A stretch of DNA of 64,000 nucleotides from positions 664,457,232-664,521,231 of the forward strand of contig NC_057861.1 in NCBI RefSeq assembly GCF_019393635.1, given 5' to 3'. Shown piece after piece: positions 22,450 through 33,859 of this stretch. Each line of letters starts with the position of its first letter. The stretch's first letter is position 1. The notes beneath the pieces are model-generated. The model was not told where the DNA came from and did no database searches. It saw only the letters and a list, made by a program, of their open reading frames with translations. A program made the position numbers and the translations under genes. This DNA comes from Dromiciops gliroides (taxonomy: Eukaryota > Chordata > Mammalia > Microbiotheria > Microbiotheriidae).

Positions 22450-23535
22450 ACTTATTTTTCATTTGCTTACAATCTGGCTTCCAGCCCCTCTCTGCTGAAA
22501 GCACTCTTTCCAAAGTCAGCAATGATGCTTAATTAACCAAGCCAGTGGTCTCTTCTTAGTTACTCTCCTCCTGTACTTCTCTGTCCAATCTGACACCAAT
22601 GATCATTCTTCTTAATACTGTCCTCCTACCTAGTTCTTTCACCTGTCTGACCACTCCTAGTTGGTTTCCCTTGCTGCTTTATCATGTTTCTGCAGCCCAG
22701 CTATAGATTTCCCCCAGGTCTATGTCCTCACTTAACCTCTCTTCCCTGTTCACACTGCCTAGCTTGGACGTTCTTATTCACAGGCATGGGTTCATTTTTT
22801 TATAAATTCTGTTTGCATAATGCTTTAGGATTTTTATATGTGTCACCCTAATCAATAAACCCCAGTAACCCTGTATTCCATCCCAGATCAACATAAAAAT
22901 CTTCTTTTTGGATTTTAAAGCCCTTTCTATCCTGGTCCCTTCCTATCTTTACAGTCTTCTTATACTCTACTCTCCTTCACATACTCTACAATCCAATTCT
23001 AAGCATCTACTTGCTGTCCACACTCCGCACCCCTGTGATTTAGGATTGGGAAGAGTATTAACCCAAGTAGAAATGAATGGGTTGTCATCTGCACCACTGA
23101 CCTCACTGCATTATCTTTCCTTCCAAACTGACCCTCTTCTGACCCCTCCTATTCCTGTTGAAAGCACTGCCATTCTGCCACTCTCCCAGATTCATAACTT
23201 CAACTCTTTACTTTTTTTTTTTTTTTTTTTTGCGGGGCAATGACAGTTAAGTGACTCTCCCACGGTCACACAGGTATTACGTGTCAAGTGTCTGAGGCCA
23301 GATTTGAACTGAGGTCCTCCGTCCTCCTGAATCCAGGCCTGGTGCTTTATCCACTATGTCACCTAGCTGCCTCCCAACTCTTTACTTTCGATCTTTCCAT
23401 GTTCCTAATAAGTTGAAAGATCTTATCATTTCCATTTCTACAACATCTTTCGATCTGTACCCCTTATCTATATTCATAAAGTCACTATTCTGGTTTGTAT
23501 TATCATCACCTCTCAACTGAATTATTTCAGTAGCC
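22450..23535 (+). mobile_element. L2-type LINE fragments (RT region to 3' part), with SINE insert
   Basis: 22,470-22,775 matches the L2 reverse-transcriptase region (TTACAATCTGGCTTCCAGCC, CTCTTTCCAAAGTCAGCAAT). 22,890-23,205 matches a later part (TTTTAAAGCCCTTTCTATCC, CTTCTTATACTCTACTCTCC). 23,380-23,535 gives further CT-rich blocks. The pieces are collinear, with gaps and stops throughout. The WSINE at 23,211 interrupts it. Confidence 0.65.
23213..23374 (-). repeat. WSINE-type SINE with TSD, in L2
   Basis: Antisense with a ~20-base T-run, ending CACCTAGCTGCCTC. The duplication AACTCTTTACTTT occurs before (about 23,202) and after (23,376) the element. Confidence 0.9.
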
Positions 23536-23544
23536 TGCCCTCAT

Positions 23545-23998
23545 CAATCAACAAATATTTATTAAGTACCTACTATGTGCTGGGCATATTACTTAAAAGA
23601 GTAAAACAATCCCTACATGCAATGGGCTTTCATTCCAATGGGGAGACAATAAGTATATGTAAAATACATGTGGCATAAATATAAAGATAATAAATACAGG
23701 GGCAGCTAGGTGGTGCAGTGGATAAAGCACCTGGTCCTAGATTCAGGAGTACCTGAGTTCAAATCCAGGCCTCGGACACTTGACACTTACTAGCTGTGTG
23801 ACCCTGGGCAAGTCACTTAACCCCTATTGCCCCACAAAAAAAAAGATAATAAATACAAATATACATGAAGTAGTTAAATACAAGAATTGGGACGGAGGAT
23901 GCTAGCTCTTTATGGGAATTTGAGGGGGGCAGGAATCAGAGAACCTTCATGGAGAAGATGGCACCTGAGTGGCATCTAAAAGGAAGAAAGACCCTTTT
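23545..23998 (-). mobile_element. L2-like LINE tail (antisense), split by a SINE
   Basis: AAATATTTATTAAGTACCTA, ATGTGCTGGGCATATTACTT, and after the SINE, TTCATGGAGAAGATGGCACC and TGAGTGGCATCTAAAAGGAA. It is the same repeat type as 14,070-14,595. Confidence 0.6.
23699..23841 (+). repeat. WSINE-type SINE, young, perfect 16-bp TSD
   Basis: Complete copy GGGGCAGCTAGGTGGTGCAG to CTATTGCCCCAC plus A-tail. TSD AAAGATAATAAATACA is at 23,683-23,698 and 23,842-23,857 with no mismatch. Confidence 0.95.
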
Positions 23999-23999
23999 G

Positions 24000-25125
24000 T
24001 ATGGCAATATCCTATTCTCCCATTATGCATCTCATGCTCATCTCAATTTTGAAACATTTGCTTTTTATTTGATTTTCAGCTGTCATGGGATGACAAGAAT
24101 TAAAATAGAAGCAACATGTCAATGGACAGTCATATATTTTAAAACCCTACAGATGGATGTGCTTTTTAAATGAGAGTTAGAAAAGGCATTTTTCTAATAC
24201 CCCTTAAAAGAATGTGATTTGACCTAAATAGGGCCTCTGCCTATCTGCCGGCTACAAGCTGCAAAATAATTGGATTTCTTTTTCCCGACTGCAGGAATTT
24301 CATTTACCATCTCTGCCAGTTACAGAATGGAGAGGAGGGGACAGGAAATACATGAAAACTCCAAAATTCACAAACACTGTGGTACATTTTACCAAAGGAA
24401 AACCTATAATCTATAGATGGCTTAGAAGGGAAGTATGCTCAATGTTTGGGGGTGTAGATCATTTGTTGTGGTAGACCAGTTGGCACTATCCCTAACCTCA
24501 TCTAAATAAGGATCTCTAGAAATGCTTCCAGTCCCCATCTATATGGTTCCTATAGAAATAGAGTGTGCAAACTATGAAGGACAATAATGGTATGAAGGAG
24601 TGTTGGCATAAATAGATGCATGAAGGAGGATGTTACAGTGAAGGTCAAGAATAGTTTCTAAGTTTGGTTCCCTGCAATTATACTAATTCTGAATGTCTCT
24701 GTCATAGAAATGGATCAATATAACACTGAAAGGAGACCAGAAAAAATATTTACCCGCTCAGTTGAAGCTACCAGTAGGATGGACCAATTAATTCACTGCA
24801 AATTGGGAGAAATGCTTCAAAGGAATAGTATATGAATTTATCCAGAAGACTGGATTAGAAATTCTCTTTTAACATTAGGAAAGAAATTCCAGCTATCAAA
24901 AGGTAGGCAAAAAGGAAACTGTTATTGATTCTCTGATGTCGCTCCTTTTGGTAGAAGAAATAGCAGGTTATTCCCCCACCATCCCATAAACTATAACAAA
25001 GATCTATTTATAAAGCCTATGACTCCTATTTATGTTTTTTGTTTTTTGTTTGTTTTTTTTTTTGCCTTAAAGGGTTTTGTTGTCCAGTAATAGTCCTCAG
25101 GGATCAGACGTTATTGATAGATTTG
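24000..25125. other. No recognised feature; probably unique
   Basis: I recognise no repeat or gene. The T-rich run TTTTTTGTTTTTTGTTTG near 25,040 is low complexity. Confidence 0.4.
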
Positions 25126-25127
25126 GG

Positions 25128-25312
25128 TGGTACTGTGGAAAGAATAATGAATTTGGAATAAGAATGGAGGATTCTCAATCTTGCTACTTTCTACCTACAT
25201 GACCTTGGGCAAGTCATATAACCTCTCTGGGCCACCTGTACCTTTTGAGGGTTGGACTAGATGTTCTCTAAAATCCCTTCCTGCTTTAAATGTCTGATCC
25301 TATGTTTAGATA
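25128..25312 (+). repeat. MIR/THER-type SINE, old
   Basis: GGTACTGTGGAAAGAATAAT head, CTACTTTCTACCTACATGAC, CTTGGGCAAGTCATATAACC, GTTGGACTAGATGTTCTCTA tail. Confidence 0.8.
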
Positions 25313-25314
25313 AT

Positions 25315-26170
25315 TCTTATAGTGACTATAAAGCTTGCATTTTCTGGGATGTTTCCAATTTCAAGCAAAGAAAGTATATTTTAGGAAGACTTTGAAAAAG
25401 GAGTGTTCTTTGTCAGGGCATGTGAACTCATTTTCAAATAGCAAATGTCACTCATAATCACTCATTACTCATAATCATGCATGCTCTGTGTACCAGATCT
25501 CCTTATGCTTTTCCACCTTTTGTTTATCCCACTATCTTCCCAAAACATCATAAGTAAGTGGTAATGAGACTCAATTTGATACCCACTCTCTATTACCATC
25601 CTTCTGTGCTGCTGTAGATATTGTTTAGGAGAGGCATTTAACTTCAACTCTGGCTCCTGGTCCTTGGGATCAAGGCTCCACACAGAGTTTATCTCTGCTC
25701 ACTCTCTCAACTCACCCCCTCTGTCTAACTCCCATCCCTTTCCCCAAATCCCTCTAGTCAATTTCTAGGCACTTTCGTCAAGCTCCACACTTTATCATTC
25801 TTTCCCCTCTGCACTAGCTCAGAGCATTCAGGAAGTCAAAACAGATAGCAGCTCCCCAATCATGCTCTCTCCTTCATCTTGCCAAGGCCAGATGCCTTCT
25901 TCCAAAAAGAACCATGAGCAGAGCTGACAGACTTCAATAGGCTCAGGGAATAACTGGCAGCTTACAGCCATAGGAGGGCACAGATCTGCAATACTTGTCT
26001 TCTGCCCATCTCCTCAACCACTGTTATGTAGTTTGTTCTCAAAAAAACAAAACAGCTGGATTTGGAAGTCCTGACCCAGGGCGATAGGGTCCAAAAAGCT
26101 TTAAGCTTCCCCATGGTCAGGATAGAGAGAAATCAGAATATAATGAAGTCTGTTTAAAACCTTAGTATTG
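25315..26170. other. No recognised feature
   Basis: Mixed sequence with a CT-rich section (25,690-25,840). The open frames here are short and unconvincing. Confidence 0.4.
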
Positions 26171-26179
26171 GAGGACAGC

Positions 26180-27040
26180 ACTAACAGTTTATAATTTGAT
26201 GCTATTACTAAGACTGTACTACATACAGGACTCTATTTCATGGACATGATTTAACCTATAATGTATCTAAATATATCATAAGTGAAACAGGACAGGACTA
26301 ACAGCTTATAGTTTGACTGTGTGGGGGCCAAATTTGATATAGGGAGAGTTGAGTGGCTCACTGTAATATTGGGGTCCCAGAAATAATGAGGGACCTCTAG
26401 GACCAAAGCTCCCTCCCCTCTGAACTGCCTTTTTAGATTTCTCCCAGGCCAATAAGAAAGGAACCTAACAGCCTCTTTTCCACAAACGAATCAGGTTTTA
26501 TTAATGGGAATAAAATAAATAGCAAAGGTGAAATTAATAAAATCAAAGACAAGGGAATAGGGAAAAAGAAATATGGATAATCCCCCTAACTCTAATATAA
26601 ATTTATACAATCCCCAAACTCGCTTCCAGTTCAGCTAATTCAAAAGAGCAGGGCTTGTATGTTAACTCACCACCTGGGGTCCATAGCTTCAGTGGGAAAC
26701 AGCTTTGCAGTCAGGGCCCTCAGGACAAAACTGCCAAGAAAGAAACTCTTTCTGCCCACTCCTACAGCTCACACAACTGGAAAGAGAGTGTGTTTCCCTC
26801 AGCGAGCTTTTACTCTCTTTCCCCCAAAGGGGAGGTCCTTCAAACTCTATCAGAGAGTGGTTTTTCCTGCTGACATCAGCAGCATACATCACTCAGGACA
26901 GGACAGGTGTGGCCCATCCCAATCAGTTTGCCAAATTCCATTTTACCACAACTGCATTATATACAGGATTACATATAAAACTCTATTTCAGAGATATTAT
27001 TTCACCCATAATGTATCTGAAGGTACATGTACTGAATATG
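26180..27040 (-). mobile_element. Likely LTR of an endogenous retrovirus (fossil)
   Basis: On the minus strand, a GC-richer block with CACTCTCTTTCCAGTTGTGT leads to a polyadenylation block (TCCCATTAATAAAACCTGAT, about 26,500). This is followed by a U5-like end TTTGGCCCCCACAC near 26,325. A related ~85-bp sequence (CTCTATTTCA..., ATAATGTATCT...) occurs on both sides (about 26,228-26,280 and 26,978-27,025). No viral coding region is seen, so it reads as a degraded solitary LTR. Family unknown; edges approximate. Confidence 0.45.
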
Positions 27041-27384
27041 AACCTGTGTGCATTATAAATGTTCCTATGTGGTGTTAGGGGAAAGGGTCATAGGGTCTCA
27101 AACTGAGGGAGACTTTAGAGATCACCCAGGATAATTTCTTAATCCAGAGGCTGCTCCCTCTCCTCAGCCAACTTCTTCCTGTCTGTGCCAAAGAACAGTT
27201 TTCTGTGGGCAAGATGCAGCTTGGTTTTCCTAACAGAGGAAAAGGTTGTAATAGCCTTTCAGAGAGATGAGATTTTTCTTCACATTTCTCTGGTGACCAC
27301 CTATCCTCAAGCAATCTGGAATTGGGGCAGACTCAAGGAGCTATGAAGGAGTGTCTGAGACCAAAAAGTGACAGAGGCATAGAT

Positions 27385-27572
27385 TGACTGTGGCTGGGAA
27401 AAATCTAAAGTTACCCAGTCCACTTCCCTAGTTTTAGTGATGAGAAAATTGAGGCTCAGAGATGTTTAGTGACTTATCTAAGGTAACAGAGATAAAATGG
27501 TAGAATTGCGATTTAAACCCAGTTCCTTTGACTTCCAAATTGAACACTTGTCTACTGTGCCACATTGAATAA
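27385..27572 (-). repeat. MIR/THER-type SINE, old
   Basis: TTAGTGATGAGAAAATTGAG, GCTCAGAGATGTTTAGTGAC, GATTTAAACCCAGTTCCTTT, CTACTGTGCCACATTG. Confidence 0.75.
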
Positions 27573-27750
27573 GTTGATTCAGCAGCAATTTCTGAGGGCC
27601 AGGGAAACATTATCATATCTTGGAATCAAGGGAGTTGGCTTGAATACCCAGCTCTGCCATTTACTCTCTCTGTGTTTCCTTTGTTCAGTTACAACCTCTC
27701 TGAGCTTCAGTTTCCTCTTCTGTAAAAGTAGGTTAGATTAGAGCAGGGCT

Positions 27751-28387
<637 letters not shown>

Positions 28388-28460
28388 ACTAGATGACCTC
28401 TAGGGCCCCTTTCAACTGTAGATTTATGAACCCCCGACTTCCCAGGAAAAATGTCTAGCT

Positions 28461-28478
28461 TAGAGGTTCTTAACCTTC

Positions 28479-28534
<56 letters not shown>

Positions 28535-28765
28535 GTGGGTGTGTGTGTTTTCACCCGTGCGTATGTGTGTTTATATATATCTGTGATAGAGCCCACTGGC
28601 AATCTAGTGAAGTCTATGGGCCCCTCCTCTCCCTCAAAAAACATTTTAAATGCATAAAATAAAATCCACAGGATTATAAAGGAAACCAATTATATAGAAA
28701 TTCAGTTACCAAAATATTAAAAAGAAAAGTTCATGAGCCCCAGGTTCAGAATCCCTGGTCCCTGG
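28461..28765 (+). mobile_element. hAT-like DNA transposon remnant with internal TG/GA repeat
   Basis: TAGAGGTTCTTAACCTTCGT at the left and CCCCAGGTTCAGAATCCCTG at the right are inverted hAT-like ends. The inside has AAATGCATAAAATAAAATCC, AGGAAACCAATTATATAGAA and CAGTTACCAAAATATTAAAA, shared with the element at 39,319-40,613. A (TG)n(AG)n tract (28,479-28,535) has grown near the left end. Confidence 0.7.
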
Positions 28766-28972
28766 TATTTTAAAAGACTGACTAGACAACATAGAAAGGG
28801 ATAGTCAGAGGCTCAGAGAGTCTTGGGGCACAGCTACATCAATCCACCACATAGCCCTTGGGTGAGGTACTCATACTATCTGGAGTTCTTGAAAGTGCTA
28901 CCCAGGTTTCTGGGTTATGTGGCCAACAAGATGGCAAGTTTACTTTAATTCTCTGTCTTTAAAAAAAAAAGA

Positions 28973-29045
28973 ATTAACACTTGACACGTACTAGCTGTGT
29001 GACCCTGGGCAAGTCACTTAACCCCCAATTACCTCACACACAAAA
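28973..29045 (+). repeat. 5'-truncated WSINE
   Basis: Only the last ~70 bp is present (CACTTGACACGTACTAGCTG to ACCCCCAATTACCTCAC). AAAAGAATTA and AAAAGGAATTA on the two sides look like a TSD, so the truncation probably happened at insertion. Confidence 0.8.
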
Positions 29046-29224
29046 AGGAATTAGGGGTACAGTTGAATTCACAGGACAAAGAGAAAACCCTTACCATGTA
29101 AAAATGCTTTACTTAAAGTTCTTATTCAACAGTAGCAATACCACTAATACCCCTCACCTCCCACCACCCTTAATGCTTCCCTAGCAGGGATACAAGCCAA
29201 CCCACAGATTTGCCTCAGACCCAA

Positions 29225-29364
29225 TAAAGAACTCCCTCTCCACCAGATCTACACTCTGCCAACAAGCCCCACCACTCTCTGTCTTTCCTCTTCATACTTG
29301 TATCCCCAGTGTTTAGCACAGTGCCTAACACATAATAGGATCTTATAAGTGTTTGTTAACTTTT

Positions 29365-29365
<1 letters not shown>
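29225..29365 (+). mobile_element. L2 3' end, old
   Basis: TTGTATCCCCAGTGTTTAGC, ACAGTGCCTAACACATAATA, GTGTTTGTTAACTT. Confidence 0.7.

Positions 29366-29367
<2 letters not shown>

Positions 29368-29402
<35 letters not shown>
29368..29402. repeat. (CT)n microsatellite
   Basis: About 17 uninterrupted CT units. Confidence 0.95.
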
Positions 29403-29410
<8 letters not shown>

Positions 29411-29727
29411 CTACTGTCCCCCCTTCAACTTTCCTGAAGACTCTCCCTATTTTTCCTCCCTAAATTCAATCTCTAGTCTTGTATGCCAGACATAGAAGCT
29501 GAACCTAGAAATTATTTCCTTCCAACTTTTCCTCTGGTTCTTCCATATTAGTCATACCTCTCCTCCCATGTTCCGTCTCTGTCAAAACCCCTTTAAATCA
29601 CTCTAAATTTCTCAATTTGGAAAAAAAAAAAGTCCCTATCTCCCAATATACACCATAATAAATTCCAAATAGGCCAATTATTAATCTGTGTATATGTTTT
29701 AATGTAAGTGATATATGTGAATATACA

Positions 29728-29790
29728 GGAAGGAAGGAAGGAAGGAAGGAAGGAAGGAAGGAAGGAAGGAAGGAAGGAAGGAAGGAAGGA
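29728..29790 (+). repeat. (GGAA)n microsatellite
   Basis: About 15 GGAA units, directly beside the 3' side of the antisense MIR at 29,791. Confidence 0.95.
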
Positions 29791-30032
29791 TGCATTTATT
29801 AAGTGGGAGGCACTGTGCTAAGCACTTTACAAATATTATCTTATTTGATCCTCACTACACCCACAATTAGGTGCTATAATTATTCCCATTTTATAGATAA
29901 AGAAACTTAGGCAAACTCAGGTTAAGTAACTTTCCCAGAGTCACACAGGTAGGAAGCTTCTAATACAAAATTCAAACTCAGATCTGCCTGACTCTAGGCC
30001 TAGTCTTCTATCTATTGTACCACTAGCTGCTT
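29791..30032 (-). repeat. MIR-type SINE, near full length
   Basis: TTTATTAAGTGGGAGGCACT, TATCTTATTTGATCCTCACT, CCCATTTTATAGATAAAGAA, CCCAGAGTCACACAGGTAGG, CTATTGTACCACTAGCTGC. The antisense MIR is collinear end to end. Confidence 0.8.
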
Positions 30033-30299
30033 TTTCTCTGTTTCTCTTTCTCTCTCTGTATGTGTGTGTTTGTGTTTAAAGAATTTATTCCTACAACATA
30101 TTTCCTTTCCTCTAATTCTGCATACATACATACATACATAGGTGTATACATATACATATTTACATGTGTATACATATGTGTATATATGCAAGACAAAATT
30201 AGAGGAAAGGAAAAAAGATATGGGGATGCATTTTTTAAATGTATGATTTAGCTTGGTTTTATCTCATAATTTCCTCTGTCTTAGCTTGATAAGAATTTC

Positions 30300-30735
30300 A
30301 AATTATTAAAAATTATTAATATATTGCAGGAAATTATAAAAGATAACAACCAATGAATTAGGTTAGGTAAAAAAAAACTGTTGCACAAGACAAAACAAAT
30401 ATATCTGGAAAAAGAAGAAAATGTATTGTCAGAAAATGGACTGTCTGACAAAGGTCCGACATCCAAATTTTATAAGGAAATAAATGAAATTAAAAGAGTA
30501 AGAAGGCTTCTCGAATAGATCAGTGGTCAAAGCATATAATATGACTAGTCTTGAAAGAAAAAAAATAAAATAAATAACTTGCTCAACATTTCTAGTCATC
30601 AAAGAAATTATCATTAAGCCATCTATGAGATTCCACTCAACATCCATCAAACTGGCAAAGTTATTTTTTTAAGGACAAAATTAAATAATGCTACAGGAAA
30701 ATGTGAATGCTATAAAATATTGGTGGAGTTGTGAA
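30300..30735 (+). mobile_element. Old L1 ORF2 C-terminal fragment
   Basis: ACAAAGGTCCGACATCCAAA, CATCAAAGAAATTATCATTA, CCATCAAACTGGCAAAGTTA and ATTGGTGGAGTTGTGAAATA match, in order and with deletions, the L1 ORF2 region seen intact at 43.4-43.7 kb. No frame remains. Confidence 0.6.
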
Positions 30736-30838
30736 ATATTTTAGCCTTTCCTCAAGGAGATTCCATTCCATTCAATTCAATATTTGATAATTCTTGCTCT
30801 AGGAAAGTCTTTTGTGTTAAAAATACAAACTATCCAGG

Positions 30839-30968
30839 GCATCTAGGTGGCACAGTGGATAGAGCACCAGTCCTGGGGTCAGGAAGTCCTGAGTTCAAAT
30901 CCGATCTCAGACACTTGACACTTACTAGCTGTGTGACCTTGGGCAAGTCAACCCCAATTGCCTCACAA
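30839..30968 (+). repeat. WSINE-type SINE
   Basis: GGCATCTAGGTGGCACAGTG to CCCCAATTGCCTCAC, then an A/CAAA-rich tail. A short deletion removes part of the CACTTAACC block. Confidence 0.9.
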
Positions 30969-31119
30969 AAACAAACAAACAAACAATCCCTGTTCTTGTT
31001 TAATAAGGGTTATGTTCTAATGAAGAGTTTATGTTCTAAAGAGTGGTTTACATAAATACTCAGGCAAAAATACAAGAAATGTCAGAGTTAAACATTTCCA
31101 TAGAAAATGTCCAGAAATA

Positions 31120-33853
31120 ATGCCATGGGACAATTCCTGGAGCAGCAAAATCCACAGAAGAATGTGCTGAGATCATTTTCCAACCAAGGTTGGCTTGGAA
31201 GTTCAGGAGGGAGCTGCTGTGCTGAGACAGAAGTGGAGCCCAACCCCACAGTCACACTGACATAGATCCAGTACCAGGAAGGCCTTGCCATAGAAAGAGA
31301 CCCCCAGGGTCTCTAAATCAGGTGAAGTGCTAGTGTTGTTTGGAACTAAGCTCACAGTCTGGTGAAAGGGCTGAGTCTTTGGCAGGGGGGAGATTACAGG
31401 GGTCTCTGCTGGTGCTAAGGCAAAACTTGGATTTTCACCTCTCCTGGGAACCAGGAGGTAGGCTTGAGTAGCAGCAGCCCAGGTAGGGGAGGGGCACAGG
31501 CTAGTTGTAGCTGACAACCATAGCACACAAAGCTAGTTGATTAGCAATTTGGTCTGGGGTCATCTACAGACCAGAAAACAGACCAAGCAAGTGAAGAACC
31601 TGATCCTCCTTAAATCATACCACCTGGGAACTCTTGAAGCTTGGGATACTGCAGCCTGGAAACAGGGCCCCACTTTAAGGAGCTAAAAGTCAAGTAAAAG
31701 AAAGGCAAGATGAGCAGACAGAGAAAGGTGAGGACCATAGAAAGTTTCTTTAGTGACAAGGAAGATCAAGGTGCGCCCCCAGAGGAAGATGTCAACATCA
31801 GGGCCCCTATTTCTAAAGCTTCCAAGAAAAATATGAATTTGTCTGAGGCCACGGAGGCCCTCAAAAAGGACTTTGAAGATAAAGTTAGAGAGGCATAGGG
31901 AAAATGGAAAGAGAAATGAGGGGATGCAGGAAAGATATGAGAAAATAGTCAACAGCTTGAAAGGCCAAATGGAAAAACTCTCTAATGAAAATAATTGCCT
32001 AAGAATTAGGATTGAACAAATGGAAGCCAGTGACTTTATGAGAAACCATGACACAATAAAGCCAATCCAAATGAATAAAAAAAAAATAGAGGGGGATGTG
32101 AACTATCTACTTGGAAAAACTGCTGACCTAGAAAATAGAGCCAGGAGAGCTAATTTGAAAATTATTAGTCTACCTGAAAACCATGATCAAGGAAAGAGAT
32201 TAGACATCATCTTCCAAGAAATCATCAGGGGAAACTGCCCTGATATTCTAGAAGCAGAAAGTAAAATAGAAATTGAAAGAATTCACCAATCACCTCCTGA
32301 AAGAGATCCCAAAAGGAAAACTCCCGAGAATATTATAGCCAAATTCCAGAGCTCCCAGGTCAAGGAGAAAATATTGCAAGCTGCCAAAAAGAAAGAATTC
32401 AAATACTGTGGAGCCTCAGTCAGGATAGCACAAGATCTAGCAGCTTTTACATTAAAGGACCAGAGGGCAAAGGAATTAGGATTAAAACCAAGAATCACAT
32501 ATCCAGCAAAACTGAGTATAATCTTTCAGAGTAAAAAATGGGACTTCAATGGAAAGGAGGACTTTCCGGTATTCATGATGAAAAGACCTGAACTGAATGG
32601 AAAATTTGACTTTTAAATACAAGACCCTAGAGAACCATAAAAAATTAGAGGTGGGGGACATACCTGGGGGTAGTGCAGTGGGTGACTGTCTTGTGTCTGA
32701 GGCCAGGTTTTGGCTGGGGTCCCCCTGGGTCCGGGGTGGAAGCTTTGTCCACTGTGTCACCTAACTGCCCCAAGATGACATCTCTAGGGTAAAACTGAGG
32801 GATGAGAGGAATGCACTGGGGGAGGGGGAAGGGGAAGGGGAAGGGCAGAGGTAGCATGAGGTGAAATCCCACATGAAAGAAACAGAAAAGGCTTATGGAG
32901 TGGGGGGAGAGATGAGGGAGGAACAGGGCAGTAAATGAACTTTACACTCATCAGAATAGGCTCAAAGACCTTACACTCATCAGAGTTGGCTGAAAGGAAG
33001 GATTAACACATACACATACACACACAACTGGGTGGAGTAATCTATTTAATCTGGGCAGTAAATGAGCCTAACACTCATCAGAATTGGCTCAGAGACCTCA
33101 ATCTCATCAGAATTGGCTCAAGGAGGGAATAACATACACACTCAATTGGGTGAAGTAATCTAGCTAATGCTGCAAGAAAATTGGAAGTGAAGGAGATAAA
33201 GAAAGAGGGGCAAAAGAAGGGAGGGTCGACTGGGGGAGGGGATAGACAGAAGCAAATCCTTTTTGAAGAGGGATAGGGTGAAAGAACATAGATAATAGAG
33301 TAAATATTATGGGGAAGGGAATAGGATGGAGGGAAACAATTAACAATAGTAATTGTGAAAAAGAGAAAAGGGGGAAAATTGTACAAAAAATATTTATAGC
33401 AACTCTTTGTGGTGGCTAAAAAATGGGAATGAAGGGAATATCCATCAATTGATGGAATGACTGAAGAAGCTGTGGTGGTATATGATTGTAGTGGAATGGT
33501 ATTGTGCTGTAGGAAATGACAAACAGGATGATCCCAGAAAAGCCTGGAAAGACTCATATGAATTGATGTGTAGTGAAGTGAGCAGAACTGGGAGGACATT
33601 GAGCATAGTGACAGCAGTATTGTTGGATGAGCAATTGTGAATGACTTAACTAACTCTCAGCAATGCAATGATCCAAGACATTCCCAAGGGACTAATGATG
33701 AAGCTTATTATCCACCCCCACAGAAAGAACAGATAAAAAGAGCACTTGTGGATTGTACATATATAACCTATATCAGATTGTCTGCTGTCTTGTGGAGGGG
33801 GGAGGAAAGGGAGGGAGGGAGAAAAATTTGGAACTCTTAAATCTTATGAAAAA
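31120..33853 (+). mobile_element. HAL1 (half-L1) element, second copy
   Basis: Collinear with 10,880-13,811. The 5'UTR is followed by ORF1 from 31,710 (MSRQRKVRTIESFFSDKED), which shifts frame near 31,880-31,897 and then stays open to 32,616. This second part shows an ORF1p-like LENRARRANLKIISLPEN block, KIEIERIHQSPP, and a C-terminal KLSIIFQSKKWDFNGKEDF. A spacer with two diverged TCATCAGAATTGGCTC-type units follows, then a 260-bp ORF2 C-terminal remnant (from about 33,390) and a GGAGGGAG-rich 3'UTR. There is no RT or endonuclease. The 5' end looks truncated relative to copy one. ORF1 is better kept, so this copy is younger. Confidence 0.85.
32645..32772 (-). repeat. SINE-like fragment embedded in HAL1
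   Basis: GGTGGGGGACATACCTGGGG to GTCACCTAACTGCCCC, at the same point after ORF1 as in copy one. Confidence 0.65.
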
Positions 33854-33859
33854 TGAACG

